The notes below the pieces were generated by a model. It was given only the letters and a program-made list of their open reading frames with translations, was not told the origin of the DNA and ran no database searches. The translations under genes were made by a program, and so were the position numbers. A stretch of 64,000 nucleotides of DNA from Armatimonadota bacterium (GTDB taxonomy: Bacteria; Armatimonadota; Fimbriimonadia; Fimbriimonadales; Fimbriimonadaceae), in assembly GCA_018268375.1 (NCBI GenBank), contig JAFDWS010000006.1, positions 248,001-312,000 of the forward strand, in the 5' to 3' direction. How positions within the stretch are numbered: position 1 is the stretch's first letter; the number at the start of each line of letters is the position of its first letter. This document shows positions 33,460 to 41,454 of this stretch, piece by piece.

Positions 33460-34584
33460 CTAGGAGCCGAGCCGCTGCTTGCGCAAGAACGTCGGAATGT
33501 CCAAGTCCAACTCGTCAATTTCGATCGGCTTCGGTTCGCTGCGGACAGTGGAGGTCGACGGTGTCGAAGACTCGCGGGAAGCCCGAGGTTGGCCGGTCGT
33601 GAACACCTCTTGGTCGAGCGCCTTGCGCTCTGATCCCGTTAGTCCGGCCGCGAGCAGGGTCACCTGTACGTCTTCCCCAAGGCTGTCGTCGATGACCTGG
33701 CCGAGGAAGATCGAGGCCTCTTCGGAGTCTGTGAGCTGCACCAAGTACTCCATGACGTCGTGCGCCTCGCCAAGCGAGAAGTCCGGGCCAGACGTGACGT
33801 TCACAAGCAACCGCTTCGCGCCTTGGATGGTGGTCTCCAGCAGCGGCGAGTTAGCGGCGGCTTCAGCGGCGGTGCGCGCCCGCTGCTCTCCAATGCCGCG
33901 ACCCATGCCCATCAGGGCGATCCCAGCGTCCTTGAGCACAGAGCGGACGTCGGCGAAGTCGACATTGATCAGGCCCGGCTTGAGAACGATGTCGCTGATC
34001 CCCTGCACGCCTTGCAGCAAAACTTCGTCCGCCGCACAAAAGGCCTCGCCGAGAGAAGTCCGTCGCTCGACGACGCGGCTGAGGTTGTCGTTCGGAATGA
34101 CGATGAGCGTGTCTGTGCGCTCCTTCATCCGCTCCAACCCGGAATCGGCGTTTTGGCGCCGACGCGGGCCCTCAAAGCCGAACGGCTTTGTCACGACCCC
34201 GACAGTCAAGATGTCCAGACGCTTCGCCAGCTCTGCGACATACGGTGCCGCGCCCGTGCCCGTACCGCCACCCATGCCTGCGGTCACGAAGACCATGTCG
34301 GCACCCTCAATGAGTTCCAGGATCGTGCGGTCGCTCTCCTTGGCCGCCTGGTATCCCTTCTCCGGGTCGCCTCCGGTGCCGAGGCCCCTCGTTTGGGACT
34401 CTCCAAGCGGCACCTTGATGTGCGCGAGACTGCCGTCAAGAGCCTGTTTGTCGGTGTTCATCGCAATGAACTCGACGCCCTGCACACCCGCACTCACCAT
34501 ACGGTTGACGGCGTTACAGCCTCCGCCTCCCACTCCGACGACCTTGATGATGGCTTGCGATTCGAACAGGTTCTTTGGGCTCAT
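33460..34584 (-). CDS. ftsZ: Cell division GTPase FtsZ
   Basis: FtsZ polymerises into the division ring. The 374-aa protein starts SPKNLFESQAIIKVVGVGGGGCNAVNRM, with the tubulin signature GGGTGTGAAP near residue 107 (GMGGGTGTGAAPYVAELA). The T7/synergy region reads FADVRSVLKDAGIALMGMGRG and NVTSGPDFSLGEA. The C-terminal tail DLDIPTFLRKQ matches the FtsA/ZipA-binding peptide. The variable linker is short (about 35 residues). It stands alone, without ftsQ, ftsA or mur genes. The promoter region faces purE. Confidence 0.96.
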   Translation of the reverse strand: MSPKNLFESQAIIKVVGVGGGGCNAVNRMVSAGVQGVEFIAMNTDKQALDGSLAHIKVPLGESQTRGLGTGGDPEKGYQAAKESDRTILELIEGADMVFVTAGMGGGTGTGAAPYVAELAKRLDILTVGVVTKPFGFEGPRRRQNADSGLERMKERTDTLIVIPNDNLSRVVERRTSLGEAFCAADEVLLQGVQGISDIVLKPGLINVDFADVRSVLKDAGIALMGMGRGIGEQRARTAAEAAANSPLLETTIQGAKRLLVNVTSGPDFSLGEAHDVMEYLVQLTDSEEASIFLGQVIDDSLGEDVQVTLLAAGLTGSERKALDQEVFTTGQPRASRESSTPSTSTVRSEPKPIEIDELDLDIPTFLRKQRLGS

Positions 34585-34691
34585 GGTCACACAACATCGC
34601 CCACCAAGTGGTGGTTGAACGTATGTCATGACGGGGTTGTGCCGGTGAAAGCCTCGGGAAGTTTTCCACACTGGGCACGTCTCCTCTGCGG

Positions 34692-34697
34692 TACCAT
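34692..34697 (+). promoter_or_regulatory. -10-like TACCAT, leaderless position, purE
   Basis: TACCAT ends 6 nt before the purE ATG at 34704. Confidence 0.45.
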
Positions 34698-34703
34698 TCC
34701 CGC

Positions 34704-35198
34704 ATGGCGCAACCCTTGGTCGGGATCATCATGGGCTCCAAAAGCGACCTGGAGACGATGTCTGCGGCAGAGGACACGATGAAGGAGTTCGGCGTCCCGT
34801 ACGAACTTGAGGTCGTCAGCGCCCACCGCACTCCTGACCGGATGGTGGAGTATGCCAAGTCGGCGGTCGACCGCGGACTCAAGGTCATTATCGCAGGCGC
34901 TGGGGGTGCTGCCCACCTTCCCGGGATGGTGGCTTCCCTGACCGTGCTGCCGGTGATTGGGGTGCCCGTCCAATCCAAGGCGCTCAGCGGCGTGGACTCG
35001 TTGCACTCGATTGTCCAGATGCCGGCAGGTATCCCCGTTGCCACCGTCGCGATCGGCAACTCGCGCAATGCCGGGCTGCTCGCCGTGCAGATCCTTGCTA
35101 CCTCAGACATGGGCCTGCGAGAAAAGCTCGCCCAGTTCCGCGCTCAGCAAGCCGATGCCGTGCGCGAGTCGAACCGTGCCATCAAACGACAAGGCTAG
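34704..35198 (+). CDS. purE: N5-carboxyaminoimidazole ribonucleotide mutase
   Basis: PurE class I moves the carboxyl group of N5-CAIR to C4, giving CAIR in purine synthesis. The 164-aa protein has [12 protein letters not shown] at residues 8-19, the [11 protein letters not shown] block near residue 38 with the catalytic His, and [14 protein letters not shown] near residue 69. The tail [21 protein letters not shown] is typical. It is followed 40 nt later by folD, whose one-carbon products serve purine synthesis. purK is not in this window. Confidence 0.95.
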   Translation: MAQPLVGIIMGSKSDLETMSAAEDTMKEFGVPYELEVVSAHRTPDRMVEYAKSAVDRGLKVIIAGAGGAAHLPGMVASLTVLPVIGVPVQSKALSGVDSLHSIVQMPAGIPVATVAIGNSRNAGLLAVQILATSDMGLREKLAQFRAQQADAVRESNRAIKRQG

Positions 35199-35226
35199 CG
35201 GCTCAGGCCCGACCTTGAAGAACCAC

Positions 35227-35232
35227 TAAACT
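35227..35232 (+). promoter_or_regulatory. -10-like TAAACT, leaderless position, folD
   Basis: TAAACT ends 6 nt before the folD ATG at 35239. Confidence 0.55.
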
Positions 35233-35238
35233 GGGGCC

Positions 35239-36099
35239 ATGCCTGCTCAGCTGCTCGATGGCAAGACGCTCTCGAACAAGATCCGAGAAGACCTTCGTCT
35301 GCGTGTCGAGGCGTTACGCTCCCGGAGCTGTGTTCCCAGGATCGAGGCGATCGTGGCAGCACAAGACCCGGCCAGCCTCGCGTACGTGCGCATGAAGCGC
35401 TCCTGGGCCGAGAAAGCAGGGATCGAGAGCGGGAGTTTTGAGGTCAACGATAGTACGCATCAAGACGCTGTCCTTGAGCACGTGTGGCGGCTGAACCAGG
35501 ACGCGGCGGTCAGCGGGGTCTTGATCCAGCACCCTCTGCCAAGTCACATCGACGAGGAGGCTTGCCTCGAAGCGCTGGATCCAAGCAAAGACGTCGACGG
35601 CATTACGCCGACATCCTTGGGCCGACTGACGAGCGGCTTGCCAGGATTCCGCTGTGCGACACCGATGGGCATCATGATGCTGCTCGACCACTATGGCATC
35701 GAGTGCCAGGGCAAGAACGCAGTGGTCATCGGCCGCTCGGTGATCCTCGGTAAACCCGCCGCCCTCATGCTCTTGGAGAAGAACGCCACCGTCACGATCG
35801 CCCACTCGAAGACGGCCGAGCTGCCCGCCCTGGTCAAGACGGCAGACATCGTCGTTGCCGCAGTGGGCCGTGCCGAAATGGTCAAGGGCTCGTGGCTCAA
35901 GCCGGGCGCAGTTGTGATCGATGCGGGCTACAACAAGGTCGAGGGCCGGGACAAGGACGTCGGAGACTGCGAGTTCGAGTCCTGCGCCCAGGTCGCTTCG
36001 TGGATCACGCCGGTTCCGGGCGGGGTCGGTCCGATGACGGTGGCGAGCCTGCTCGAGAACACGGTGCGGGCTGCCGAGGTGGGATTGCAAGGAGCCTAG
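35239..36099 (+). CDS. folD: Methylenetetrahydrofolate dehydrogenase/cyclohydrolase
   Basis: FolD interconverts methylene-, methenyl- and formyl-tetrahydrofolate. The 286-aa protein has the catalytic region YVRMKRSWAEKAGI near residue 49 (Tyr and Lys of the cyclohydrolase) and GVLIQHPLPSHID near residue 93. SKDVDGIT, the NAD(P)-binding VVIGRSVILGKPAALML and the C-terminal PVPGGVGPMTVASL follow. Its own TAAACT sits 6 nt upstream of ATG, so it may be transcribed separately from purE. It is followed by the ankyrin lipoprotein after 15 nt. Confidence 0.96.
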   Translation: MPAQLLDGKTLSNKIREDLRLRVEALRSRSCVPRIEAIVAAQDPASLAYVRMKRSWAEKAGIESGSFEVNDSTHQDAVLEHVWRLNQDAAVSGVLIQHPLPSHIDEEACLEALDPSKDVDGITPTSLGRLTSGLPGFRCATPMGIMMLLDHYGIECQGKNAVVIGRSVILGKPAALMLLEKNATVTIAHSKTAELPALVKTADIVVAAVGRAEMVKGSWLKPGAVVIDAGYNKVEGRDKDVGDCEFESCAQVASWITPVPGGVGPMTVASLLENTVRAAEVGLQGA

Positions 36100-36114
36100 C
36101 GCAACAAATTCGTG

Positions 36115-36945
36115 ATGCAGCCCGTAATTGGCTTTGTGAAGGGTCGATACTCGTTGGTGCTGCTAATAGCGGCCACTGGGTGCTCTTCAGCCTCCAGAAC
36201 GGGGGCCAAGGATCCTCTTGCCAGCGCGGACATCTATCAGCGAGATGCGTTCGGCAGGACCGCCCTATGGCACGCGGTCGAGTCAAGTAACGACGAGACC
36301 GTGAAATCCCTTCTCGACCGTGGATCAGACCCGAATGCGCAAGACAAGGATGGGTGGGCTCCCCTCCAGGTTGCGGCGCTCAACAATCGTCCAAGGGTCT
36401 GCCAAATGCTCTTGGATCGCAAGGCAGATCCCAACCTGGTCTCGACGGATGGTGCGACTGCCCTGTCCGCGGCAGGTTCGAGCGCCGCAAAGGAGTGTAT
36501 GAAGGCTCTCCTTAAGGGCGGCGCAGACCCACGAAGGCAACCCTTACGAGACTGGTCTGTCTTGCACTTTGCCGCGATGTGGGACGACGTCGAACTGGCT
36601 GAGCTGGCCATTCAGCACGGGGCTTCAGTCGAGGTCATTGAGGGATTAGACGGGATCCACCCGCTTTGGACTGCCGTCCGAACGGGGCCCCATGTGGCTG
36701 TAACCCTACTTAAGCATGGGGCAGACCCCAACGCGCGAAACGGAAACAGCAAGAAGACAGCGTTGTTCGAAGCCTCGATGGGAGGCGCCGCCATGGTCCG
36801 TCTTCTCTTGGAACACGGTGCCGATCCTTCGCTAACGGACGCAAACGGTATCACCGCCTCCCAGCATTACCAGAAGATTGCTAAGAGCGAAGGCTATCCG
36901 CCCAGTCCGGAGATCCTTCGACTCTTGGCTCGAAAGGCAAGGTAA
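36115..36945 (+). CDS. Ankyrin-repeat lipoprotein
   Basis: The 276-aa protein has a lipoprotein signal (lipobox AATGC, Cys near residue 23) followed by about six ankyrin repeats from residue 45 to 265. Repeats are clear as DAFGRTALWHAVESSNDETVKSLLDRGSDPNAQ, DGWAPLQVAALNNRPRVCQMLLDRKADPN, later TALFEASMGGAAMVRLLLEHGADPSLTDANG. An in-frame GTG lies one codon upstream. Ankyrin repeats bind other proteins; as a lipoprotein it would work at the periplasmic face of a membrane. Its G+C is a little lower than the neighbours. Confidence 0.88.
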   Translation: MQPVIGFVKGRYSLVLLIAATGCSSASRTGAKDPLASADIYQRDAFGRTALWHAVESSNDETVKSLLDRGSDPNAQDKDGWAPLQVAALNNRPRVCQMLLDRKADPNLVSTDGATALSAAGSSAAKECMKALLKGGADPRRQPLRDWSVLHFAAMWDDVELAELAIQHGASVEVIEGLDGIHPLWTAVRTGPHVAVTLLKHGADPNARNGNSKKTALFEASMGGAAMVRLLLEHGADPSLTDANGITASQHYQKIAKSEGYPPSPEILRLLARKAR

Positions 36946-36972
36946 TCCTGGCGGCGCGGCCTGGCACGGCCG

Positions 36973-36978
36973 TAAACT
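36973..36978 (+). promoter_or_regulatory. -10-like TAAACT, leaderless position, ubiD-type gene
   Basis: TAAACT ends 8 nt before the ATG at 36987. Confidence 0.55.
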
Positions 36979-36986
36979 GGCGCGGC

Positions 36987-38552
36987 ATGCCTTACCGCGA
37001 CTTCCAGCACTTCCTCGACACCTTGGCGGCGAAAGGGGAACTGAAGCGGATCACCGAGCCGGTGAGTCCGTATCTGGAGATAACGGAAGTAGCCGACCGG
37101 GTCATGAAGGCGGGAGGGCCCGCGCTCCTGTTCGAGAACGTCGTCGGTCCGTCCCAACGCCTCGGCACCCCCGACGCCAAGAGCGCGGTGATGGGCCACC
37201 CCAGCATTCATCAATCCAAAATCTATGACCCAAATTCCCAAATCAGCTATCCCATGCCGGTCGCCATCAACACGATGGGCACCCGCAAACGGATGTCAAT
37301 GGCGCTGAGTTGTGGCGACTTCGAGGAGCACGCCGAACGTCTCCGCAGCCTGATCCAACTCCCTGCCAATCCGCCTGAGAACTTCGCGGAGGCCCTGAAG
37401 CTCGCGCCGAAACTTCTTGAGGTCTTGAAGTCCACGAAGCCGAAGGAAGTGAAGCACGGTGTCTGCCAAGAGGTCGTCATGAAGGGCGACGAGGTCGACC
37501 TGACGAAGCTCCCGGTCCTCACGTGCTGGCCCGAAGACGGCGGCCCGTTCGTCACCCTGCCCATGGTCTTCACCCACGATCCCAAGACAGGAAAGCGAAA
37601 CGTCGGCATGTACCGGGTCCAGATCCAGGGCAAGAACGAGTGCGGAATGCACTGGCAGATGCACAAGACCGGCATGCGACATATGGAGGATGCAGCCTCG
37701 ACTGACAAAGAGAACAACCGTCTCCAGGTCGCGGTCGCGCTCGGTGGCGACCCGGCCTACATGTTCTCCGCAATATCGCCTTTGCCCTCTGGCATTGACG
37801 AGATGGTTCTTGCAGGGTTCCTGAGGAAGGAAGGCGTCAGCATGGTCAAGTGCAAGACGATTGACGTAAGCGTCCCAGCCGACTGTGAAATCGTTCTAGA
37901 AGGCTGGGTGGATCCACGCGAACGCCGTCTGGAAGGTCCGTTCGGGGACCACACGGGATATTACTCATTGGCCGAAGACTTCCCGGTCTTTCATGTGACC
38001 TGCGTCACGATGCGCGAGAAGCCGGTGTGGCCGGCGACGATCGTCGGCCAACCTCCCATGGAGGACGGCTGGATGGGAAAGGCGGTCGAGCGCATCTTCA
38101 TGCCGCTCATCCAGATGACGGTGCCGGAGATCGTTGACATGAACTTGCCGGTCGAGGCCTGCTTCCACAATGTCGCGTTCGTTTCGATCAAGAAGAAGTA
38201 CCCCGGCCATGCCTTCAAGGCCATGAACGCGATCTGGGGGCTGGGAGGGCTCGCTTTCACAAAGTTCGTCTTTGTCTTCGACGAGGACACCAACGTCCAG
38301 GATTTCGGCGAGGTGCTCTTTAGGATCGGTGCGAACTGCGACCCCGGCCGCGACACTCTGCACTCGCGGGGCCCTGTGGACCAGCTCGACCATGCGGCTC
38401 AGATCGAGGGGTTCGGTGGCAAAGTAGGATTCGACTGCACGCACAAGTGGCCCGGCGAACGGGGCTTCCAGCGGGACTTCCCTAAGCTCATCACGATGGC
38501 GGACGATGTGAAGCGTCGCGTCGATGAGCTTTGGCCTAGGCTCGGGCTCTGA
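36987..38552 (+). CDS. UbiD-family decarboxylase, probably menaquinone (futalosine pathway) type
   Basis: UbiD enzymes are prenylated-FMN decarboxylases. The 521-aa protein has the N-terminal FQHFLDTLAAKGELKRITEPVSPYLEITEVADR, a GGPALLFENV strand, the R-x-N-x3-Y block GKRNVGMYRVQI, and the E-R-x3-E region WVDPRERRLEGPFGDHTGYYSL that supplies catalytic Glu/Arg. FFI-like MTVPEIVDMNLP and CDPGRD follow. With mqnE in the same window it is most easily read as the late-step decarboxylase of the futalosine pathway, but other UbiD paralogues cannot be ruled out. A matching UbiX is not visible here. Confidence 0.88.
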   Translation: MPYRDFQHFLDTLAAKGELKRITEPVSPYLEITEVADRVMKAGGPALLFENVVGPSQRLGTPDAKSAVMGHPSIHQSKIYDPNSQISYPMPVAINTMGTRKRMSMALSCGDFEEHAERLRSLIQLPANPPENFAEALKLAPKLLEVLKSTKPKEVKHGVCQEVVMKGDEVDLTKLPVLTCWPEDGGPFVTLPMVFTHDPKTGKRNVGMYRVQIQGKNECGMHWQMHKTGMRHMEDAASTDKENNRLQVAVALGGDPAYMFSAISPLPSGIDEMVLAGFLRKEGVSMVKCKTIDVSVPADCEIVLEGWVDPRERRLEGPFGDHTGYYSLAEDFPVFHVTCVTMREKPVWPATIVGQPPMEDGWMGKAVERIFMPLIQMTVPEIVDMNLPVEACFHNVAFVSIKKKYPGHAFKAMNAIWGLGGLAFTKFVFVFDEDTNVQDFGEVLFRIGANCDPGRDTLHSRGPVDQLDHAAQIEGFGGKVGFDCTHKWPGERGFQRDFPKLITMADDVKRRVDELWPRLGL

Positions 38553-38568
38553 GCCTCAAGAAGGAAAG

Positions 38569-38597
38569 TGGCCCACCGTCAGGTGAACGGCGGGCCA
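38569..38597 (-). terminator. Terminator-like hairpin between ubiD-type gene and flgM
   Basis: Two 11-nt arms (38569-38579 and 38587-38597) pair with one imperfect position, which is G-U in the minus-strand RNA. A T-rich tail (ACTTTCCTTCTT) follows on the minus strand, fitting flgM termination. Confidence 0.65.
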
Positions 38598-38624
38598 TAT
38601 GAGCGAACGAGGGAATGGAGGAGG

Positions 38625-38891
38625 TCAGCTAATTCTGTCTGCGCGGGAGCGGCGGATCATCGCGTCGGCGATGTCCTCGCCAGTCGGTTTGCACTCGCCT
38701 TTCTCGAGGCGGGCCTTGAGTTCGGCCACCATGTCGTCCCTGTCGGGCATGGCGTTGACTTCCTGAACCACCGACTTAATGAGGTCGGCATCCATGAGTT
38801 TGATCACGGCTGTATCCACGACGCTCTCGGGCGGGGTGACTTGGCCGCCGAGCGCCTTCACTTTTTCGAGTTGTTCTGTCGATATTTTCAC
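38625..38891 (-). CDS. flgM: Anti-sigma-28 factor FlgM homologue
   Basis: FlgM holds the flagellar sigma factor FliA inactive until the hook is complete. The 88-aa protein ends with the FlgM core: DRDDMVAELKARLEKGECKPTGEDIADAMIRRSRADR, comparable to the V-x-E-I-K-x-G-x-Y-x-I-D-x-x-x-I-A pattern. The N-terminal half (ISTEQLEKVKALGG) is compatible with its flexible part. GTG 38891 has GGAGGG 5-6 nt upstream. No other flagellar gene is visible in the window. A sigma-28-like promoter lies about 130 nt upstream, consistent with autogenous control. Confidence 0.75.
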   Translation of the reverse strand: MKISTEQLEKVKALGGQVTPPESVVDTAVIKLMDADLIKSVVQEVNAMPDRDDMVAELKARLEKGECKPTGEDIADAMIRRSRADRIS

Positions 38892-39017
38892 GAGGACCCT
38901 CCGACGGTTTCCTTTGTCAGGCGGCCCGGCTACCTTCGTGAGGCCCGTGGCTTTGCGTGATCGGAGTCGCCTCCGTCTTGCCTTTGTCTGGACAAGGTCC
39001 TGGTCGTGCTATTAGGA

Positions 39018-39045
39018 ATAGCGGCACATCTCTGACGGTTCTTTA
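39018..39045 (-). promoter_or_regulatory. Sigma-28 (FliA)-like promoter of flgM
   Basis: On the minus strand TAAA (39042-39045) and GCCGCTAT (39018-39025) are 16 bp apart. FliA promoters read TAAA, 15 bp, GCCGATAA. Six of eight bases of the -10 match. It is upstream of flgM, which FliA commonly drives. Confidence 0.5.
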
Positions 39046-39100
39046 GGGTCAACCTCGAAAATTGCTCAAAGTTTCTCGCCGAGGAACCTCAAGCAGCCTG

Positions 39101-39961
39101 TCATGACTTGGAGGCGGGCTTGGAGACCTCCGCGCGAACACCGGGTTCGGTCACTAGGGTCGTGTGCGCCTCAAACGTCTTCCTCTCTGTCCTCAAGTGG
39201 CGAGGTGACGCGCCGGTCGCGTTTCGGACAAGCCGGCTGAACTGCTGAAGATCGGGGACTCCGACCTGCGCTGCGATCGCCTTGATGGGCTTGGTGGTCG
39301 TGGTGAGGAGCCGCACCGCGGCTACTGCGCGCTGCACACGGATGTACTCTTGGATCGTCATGCCGTGCTCGGCGCGGAACAGCCGGACGAGTTGGCTGTG
39401 AGAGATCTCGAGTTCGTTCGCTAGCTCGAGGATCCCGATCTTGTCCCCCAGGCGCTCTTGGACGATCCGCTCGGCCTCCTCGACGTAGAGGTTTGTCCGG
39501 ATCCTCTCCACACCGGCCGCCACATACCAGAGAGAGTCCCAGACCCAGGCCTGTACGGCCCGACGTGTGAATTGGACACGGTCGAACGCCCTGCTCCAAT
39601 GGGTTTCCCACGAGTCGAAGACTGGAGTAATGTCGGCTACGACGGGCAGCGCCACGACGTCTTCTGCCCCCTCTTCCAACGTGAACCAAGAAAAGATGTG
39701 CTCGTAACCTGGAAACCCAGATCGGTCCAAGCGGACGCGGGCACGCGGAGGCAGCACGAGGGCGGCCCGTGGCCCGTAGGGCACGACACGGCCGTTAAAG
39801 CTGACAACCCCCGAGTGGGCGACGATCAACAACTGCCACCTGTCAACGGGCTGGTGCCACTCAAGGACATCGTTCTTGTCACGAAAGGCTGCGTAACCTA
39901 CTATCGTCGGCGGCTTGGCCAAGCTAGCGCGGGTGTGGGGGATGAGCAAATTGGCGGACAT
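39101..39961 (-). CDS. AraC-family transcriptional regulator
   Basis: The 286-aa protein has an N-terminal cupin-like sensor domain (residues 10-130: WQLLIVAHSGVVSFNGRVVPYGPRAALVLPPRARV) and a C-terminal double helix-turn-helix (residues 180-270: IGILELANELEISHSQLVRLFRAEHGMTIQEYIRVQR, then KAIAAQVGVPDLQQFSRLVRNATGASPRHLR). The ATG at 39961 has AAGG 6-7 nt upstream. It is divergent from the four-gene fibre-like cluster and shares its AT-rich intergenic region, so it is the likely regulator of that cluster. The inducer is unknown; AraC relatives with this sensor usually bind a sugar. Confidence 0.9.
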   Translation of the reverse strand: MSANLLIPHTRASLAKPPTIVGYAAFRDKNDVLEWHQPVDRWQLLIVAHSGVVSFNGRVVPYGPRAALVLPPRARVRLDRSGFPGYEHIFSWFTLEEGAEDVVALPVVADITPVFDSWETHWSRAFDRVQFTRRAVQAWVWDSLWYVAAGVERIRTNLYVEEAERIVQERLGDKIGILELANELEISHSQLVRLFRAEHGMTIQEYIRVQRAVAAVRLLTTTTKPIKAIAAQVGVPDLQQFSRLVRNATGASPRHLRTERKTFEAHTTLVTEPGVRAEVSKPASKS

Positions 39962-39981
39962 TTGGGACCTTTTGGAAGTCG

Positions 39982-39990
39982 TATAGACAG
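39982..39990 (+). promoter_or_regulatory. Candidate AraC operator TATAGACAG, proximal copy
   Basis: TATAGACAG followed by T-rich sequence. An identical copy is at 40055-40063, 73 bp away (about seven helical turns) in the same orientation. Only the repeat is seen; binding is inferred. Confidence 0.45.
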
Positions 39991-40054
39991 ATTTTACTGT
40001 CTTTTTTGAGCCTAATTCCAATTATGATCAATTAGTGCGTGATACAGTCAAGTT

Positions 40055-40063
40055 TATAGACAG
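40055..40063 (+). promoter_or_regulatory. Candidate AraC operator TATAGACAG, distal copy
   Basis: Second copy of TATAGACAG, in the same orientation and also followed by TTTT, between the AraC gene and the first fibre-like gene. Confidence 0.45.
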
Positions 40064-40126
40064 TTTTCTTCCGTAAATTGGTCTTACAACGCGGGCCGAC
40101 GACTTGCCTGCGACGACGAGACCGAA

Positions 40127-41425
40127 ATGAAGACACCGATCACGATCCTTGCAGGAACGATTGCCCTCGGAGCGGTCGTCCTCGTCTTGACCCAGCCCGC
40201 CACATCCCAAGTCCAAGGGCAGCAGCCAGGATACGTACGGCTGCAGACCACCACCCCCGGGACAGCCCAGGCCGGGCACGCGAATGTCACTGGTACGGTG
40301 CGGGCGGGCAGCTTCGTCGGTGGAGGCGGAGGGCTCACGGGATTGAGCGCGTCAAACATCAGCCAGGGCACTCTCGGTCAGGCGCGCTTGCCGGGCAATG
40401 TGGCTTTCACCAACGCCAACAACGACTTTACCGGTACCAACAGCTTTGACGGCTTTGTTGGAGTCGGCCGCTCCACGAAACTGAACACCAACGACTTCTT
40501 CGAGGTCAAGGGCACGAACTCCCTTTACAACGGCATCGGGATCGAAGGCCCGGCCGGATCGAAGCCTTTCTACGGGTACGCCGCAGGAGGCTCGGTCAAC
40601 TGCTGGTCAGAGTACGACGGAACCAACCAGAAGTGGAACCTGTTCTGCGACTCCGGTTGGATTACGTGGACCGGCACCAACTTTGGAATCGGCACCCTTG
40701 ATCCGAAGGCCGCTCTGGACGTCCACGAAGGAACGATCGCGGTCACCAACTCCATTGGTACCCGGCAGTTCCGCGCCAACATCGACGGAGCCTCGGGCGC
40801 CGCCAACGTCATCGCGACCGGCCCCAACGGAAGCACCAACTGCTACTTTGGAGCGACCAGCTTCAATCCGAACTACGGGCAGCTCGCGGTTTGTAGCGAC
40901 AACGGAACGACCAAGGCCTACCTCTTCGTCGACAACAACCTGAACGGCGTTGTCGTCGGCAACATCAAGAGCTTCCGCGAGGTCAACCCCCGGGACGCCA
41001 GCGAAGACATTTTCTACGCCTCGATTGAAGGGCCCGAAGCCGCCGAATACGTTCGAGGCACCGGGCACCTCGTCAATGGCCGCGCACACATCCAACTCCC
41101 ACAGCACTTCGCCGACATGGCAAGTCCGAACGGGATCACCGTCGTCCTGACGCCGAAGGACCCCGGTTCGAAGGGCCTGGGCTACTGGCACGGCACGCCC
41201 ACCGGGTTCGACGCTTTCGAGATCAACAACGGAACCGGAAGCTACGAATTCGATTGGGAGGTCAAGGCCGTACGGAAGGGCTACGAAGACTTCAAGGTCG
41301 TCCGCTCCTGGGAGGAGAGCCTCCCTGCCGGAACGGACCGCAAGGCCGCGTGGACCGCTCGACTGCAGTCCATCGCTGATCGCCAAGCACTCCTTTCTCA
41401 CCGACAGCCGACCAGCCGTCCCTGA
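40127..41425 (+). CDS. Secreted fibre-like protein, tandem paralogue 1
   Basis: The 432-aa protein has a signal peptide (MKTPITILAGTIALGAVVLVL, cleavage near residue 28). Then comes PGTAQAGHANVTGTVRAGSFVGGGG and a stalk-type motif (LTGLSASNISQGTL...RLPGN) that in other proteins is a trimeric beta stalk of tail-fibre type. A long Ser/Gly/Asn-rich middle includes IGTLDPKAALDVHEG. The C-terminal domain (about 285-415) is shared by all four paralogues: SIEGPEAAEYVRGTGHLVNG, LPQHF, TVVLTP, and YEFDWEVKAVRKGYEDF. This copy is the longest because of an extra middle domain. Role unknown; a surface or extracellular fibre is the simplest inference. Confidence 0.8.
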   Translation: MKTPITILAGTIALGAVVLVLTQPATSQVQGQQPGYVRLQTTTPGTAQAGHANVTGTVRAGSFVGGGGGLTGLSASNISQGTLGQARLPGNVAFTNANNDFTGTNSFDGFVGVGRSTKLNTNDFFEVKGTNSLYNGIGIEGPAGSKPFYGYAAGGSVNCWSEYDGTNQKWNLFCDSGWITWTGTNFGIGTLDPKAALDVHEGTIAVTNSIGTRQFRANIDGASGAANVIATGPNGSTNCYFGATSFNPNYGQLAVCSDNGTTKAYLFVDNNLNGVVVGNIKSFREVNPRDASEDIFYASIEGPEAAEYVRGTGHLVNGRAHIQLPQHFADMASPNGITVVLTPKDPGSKGLGYWHGTPTGFDAFEINNGTGSYEFDWEVKAVRKGYEDFKVVRSWEESLPAGTDRKAAWTARLQSIADRQALLSHRQPTSRP

Positions 41426-41454
41426 CAAACCTAACGCTAACACCAGAGAAAACC

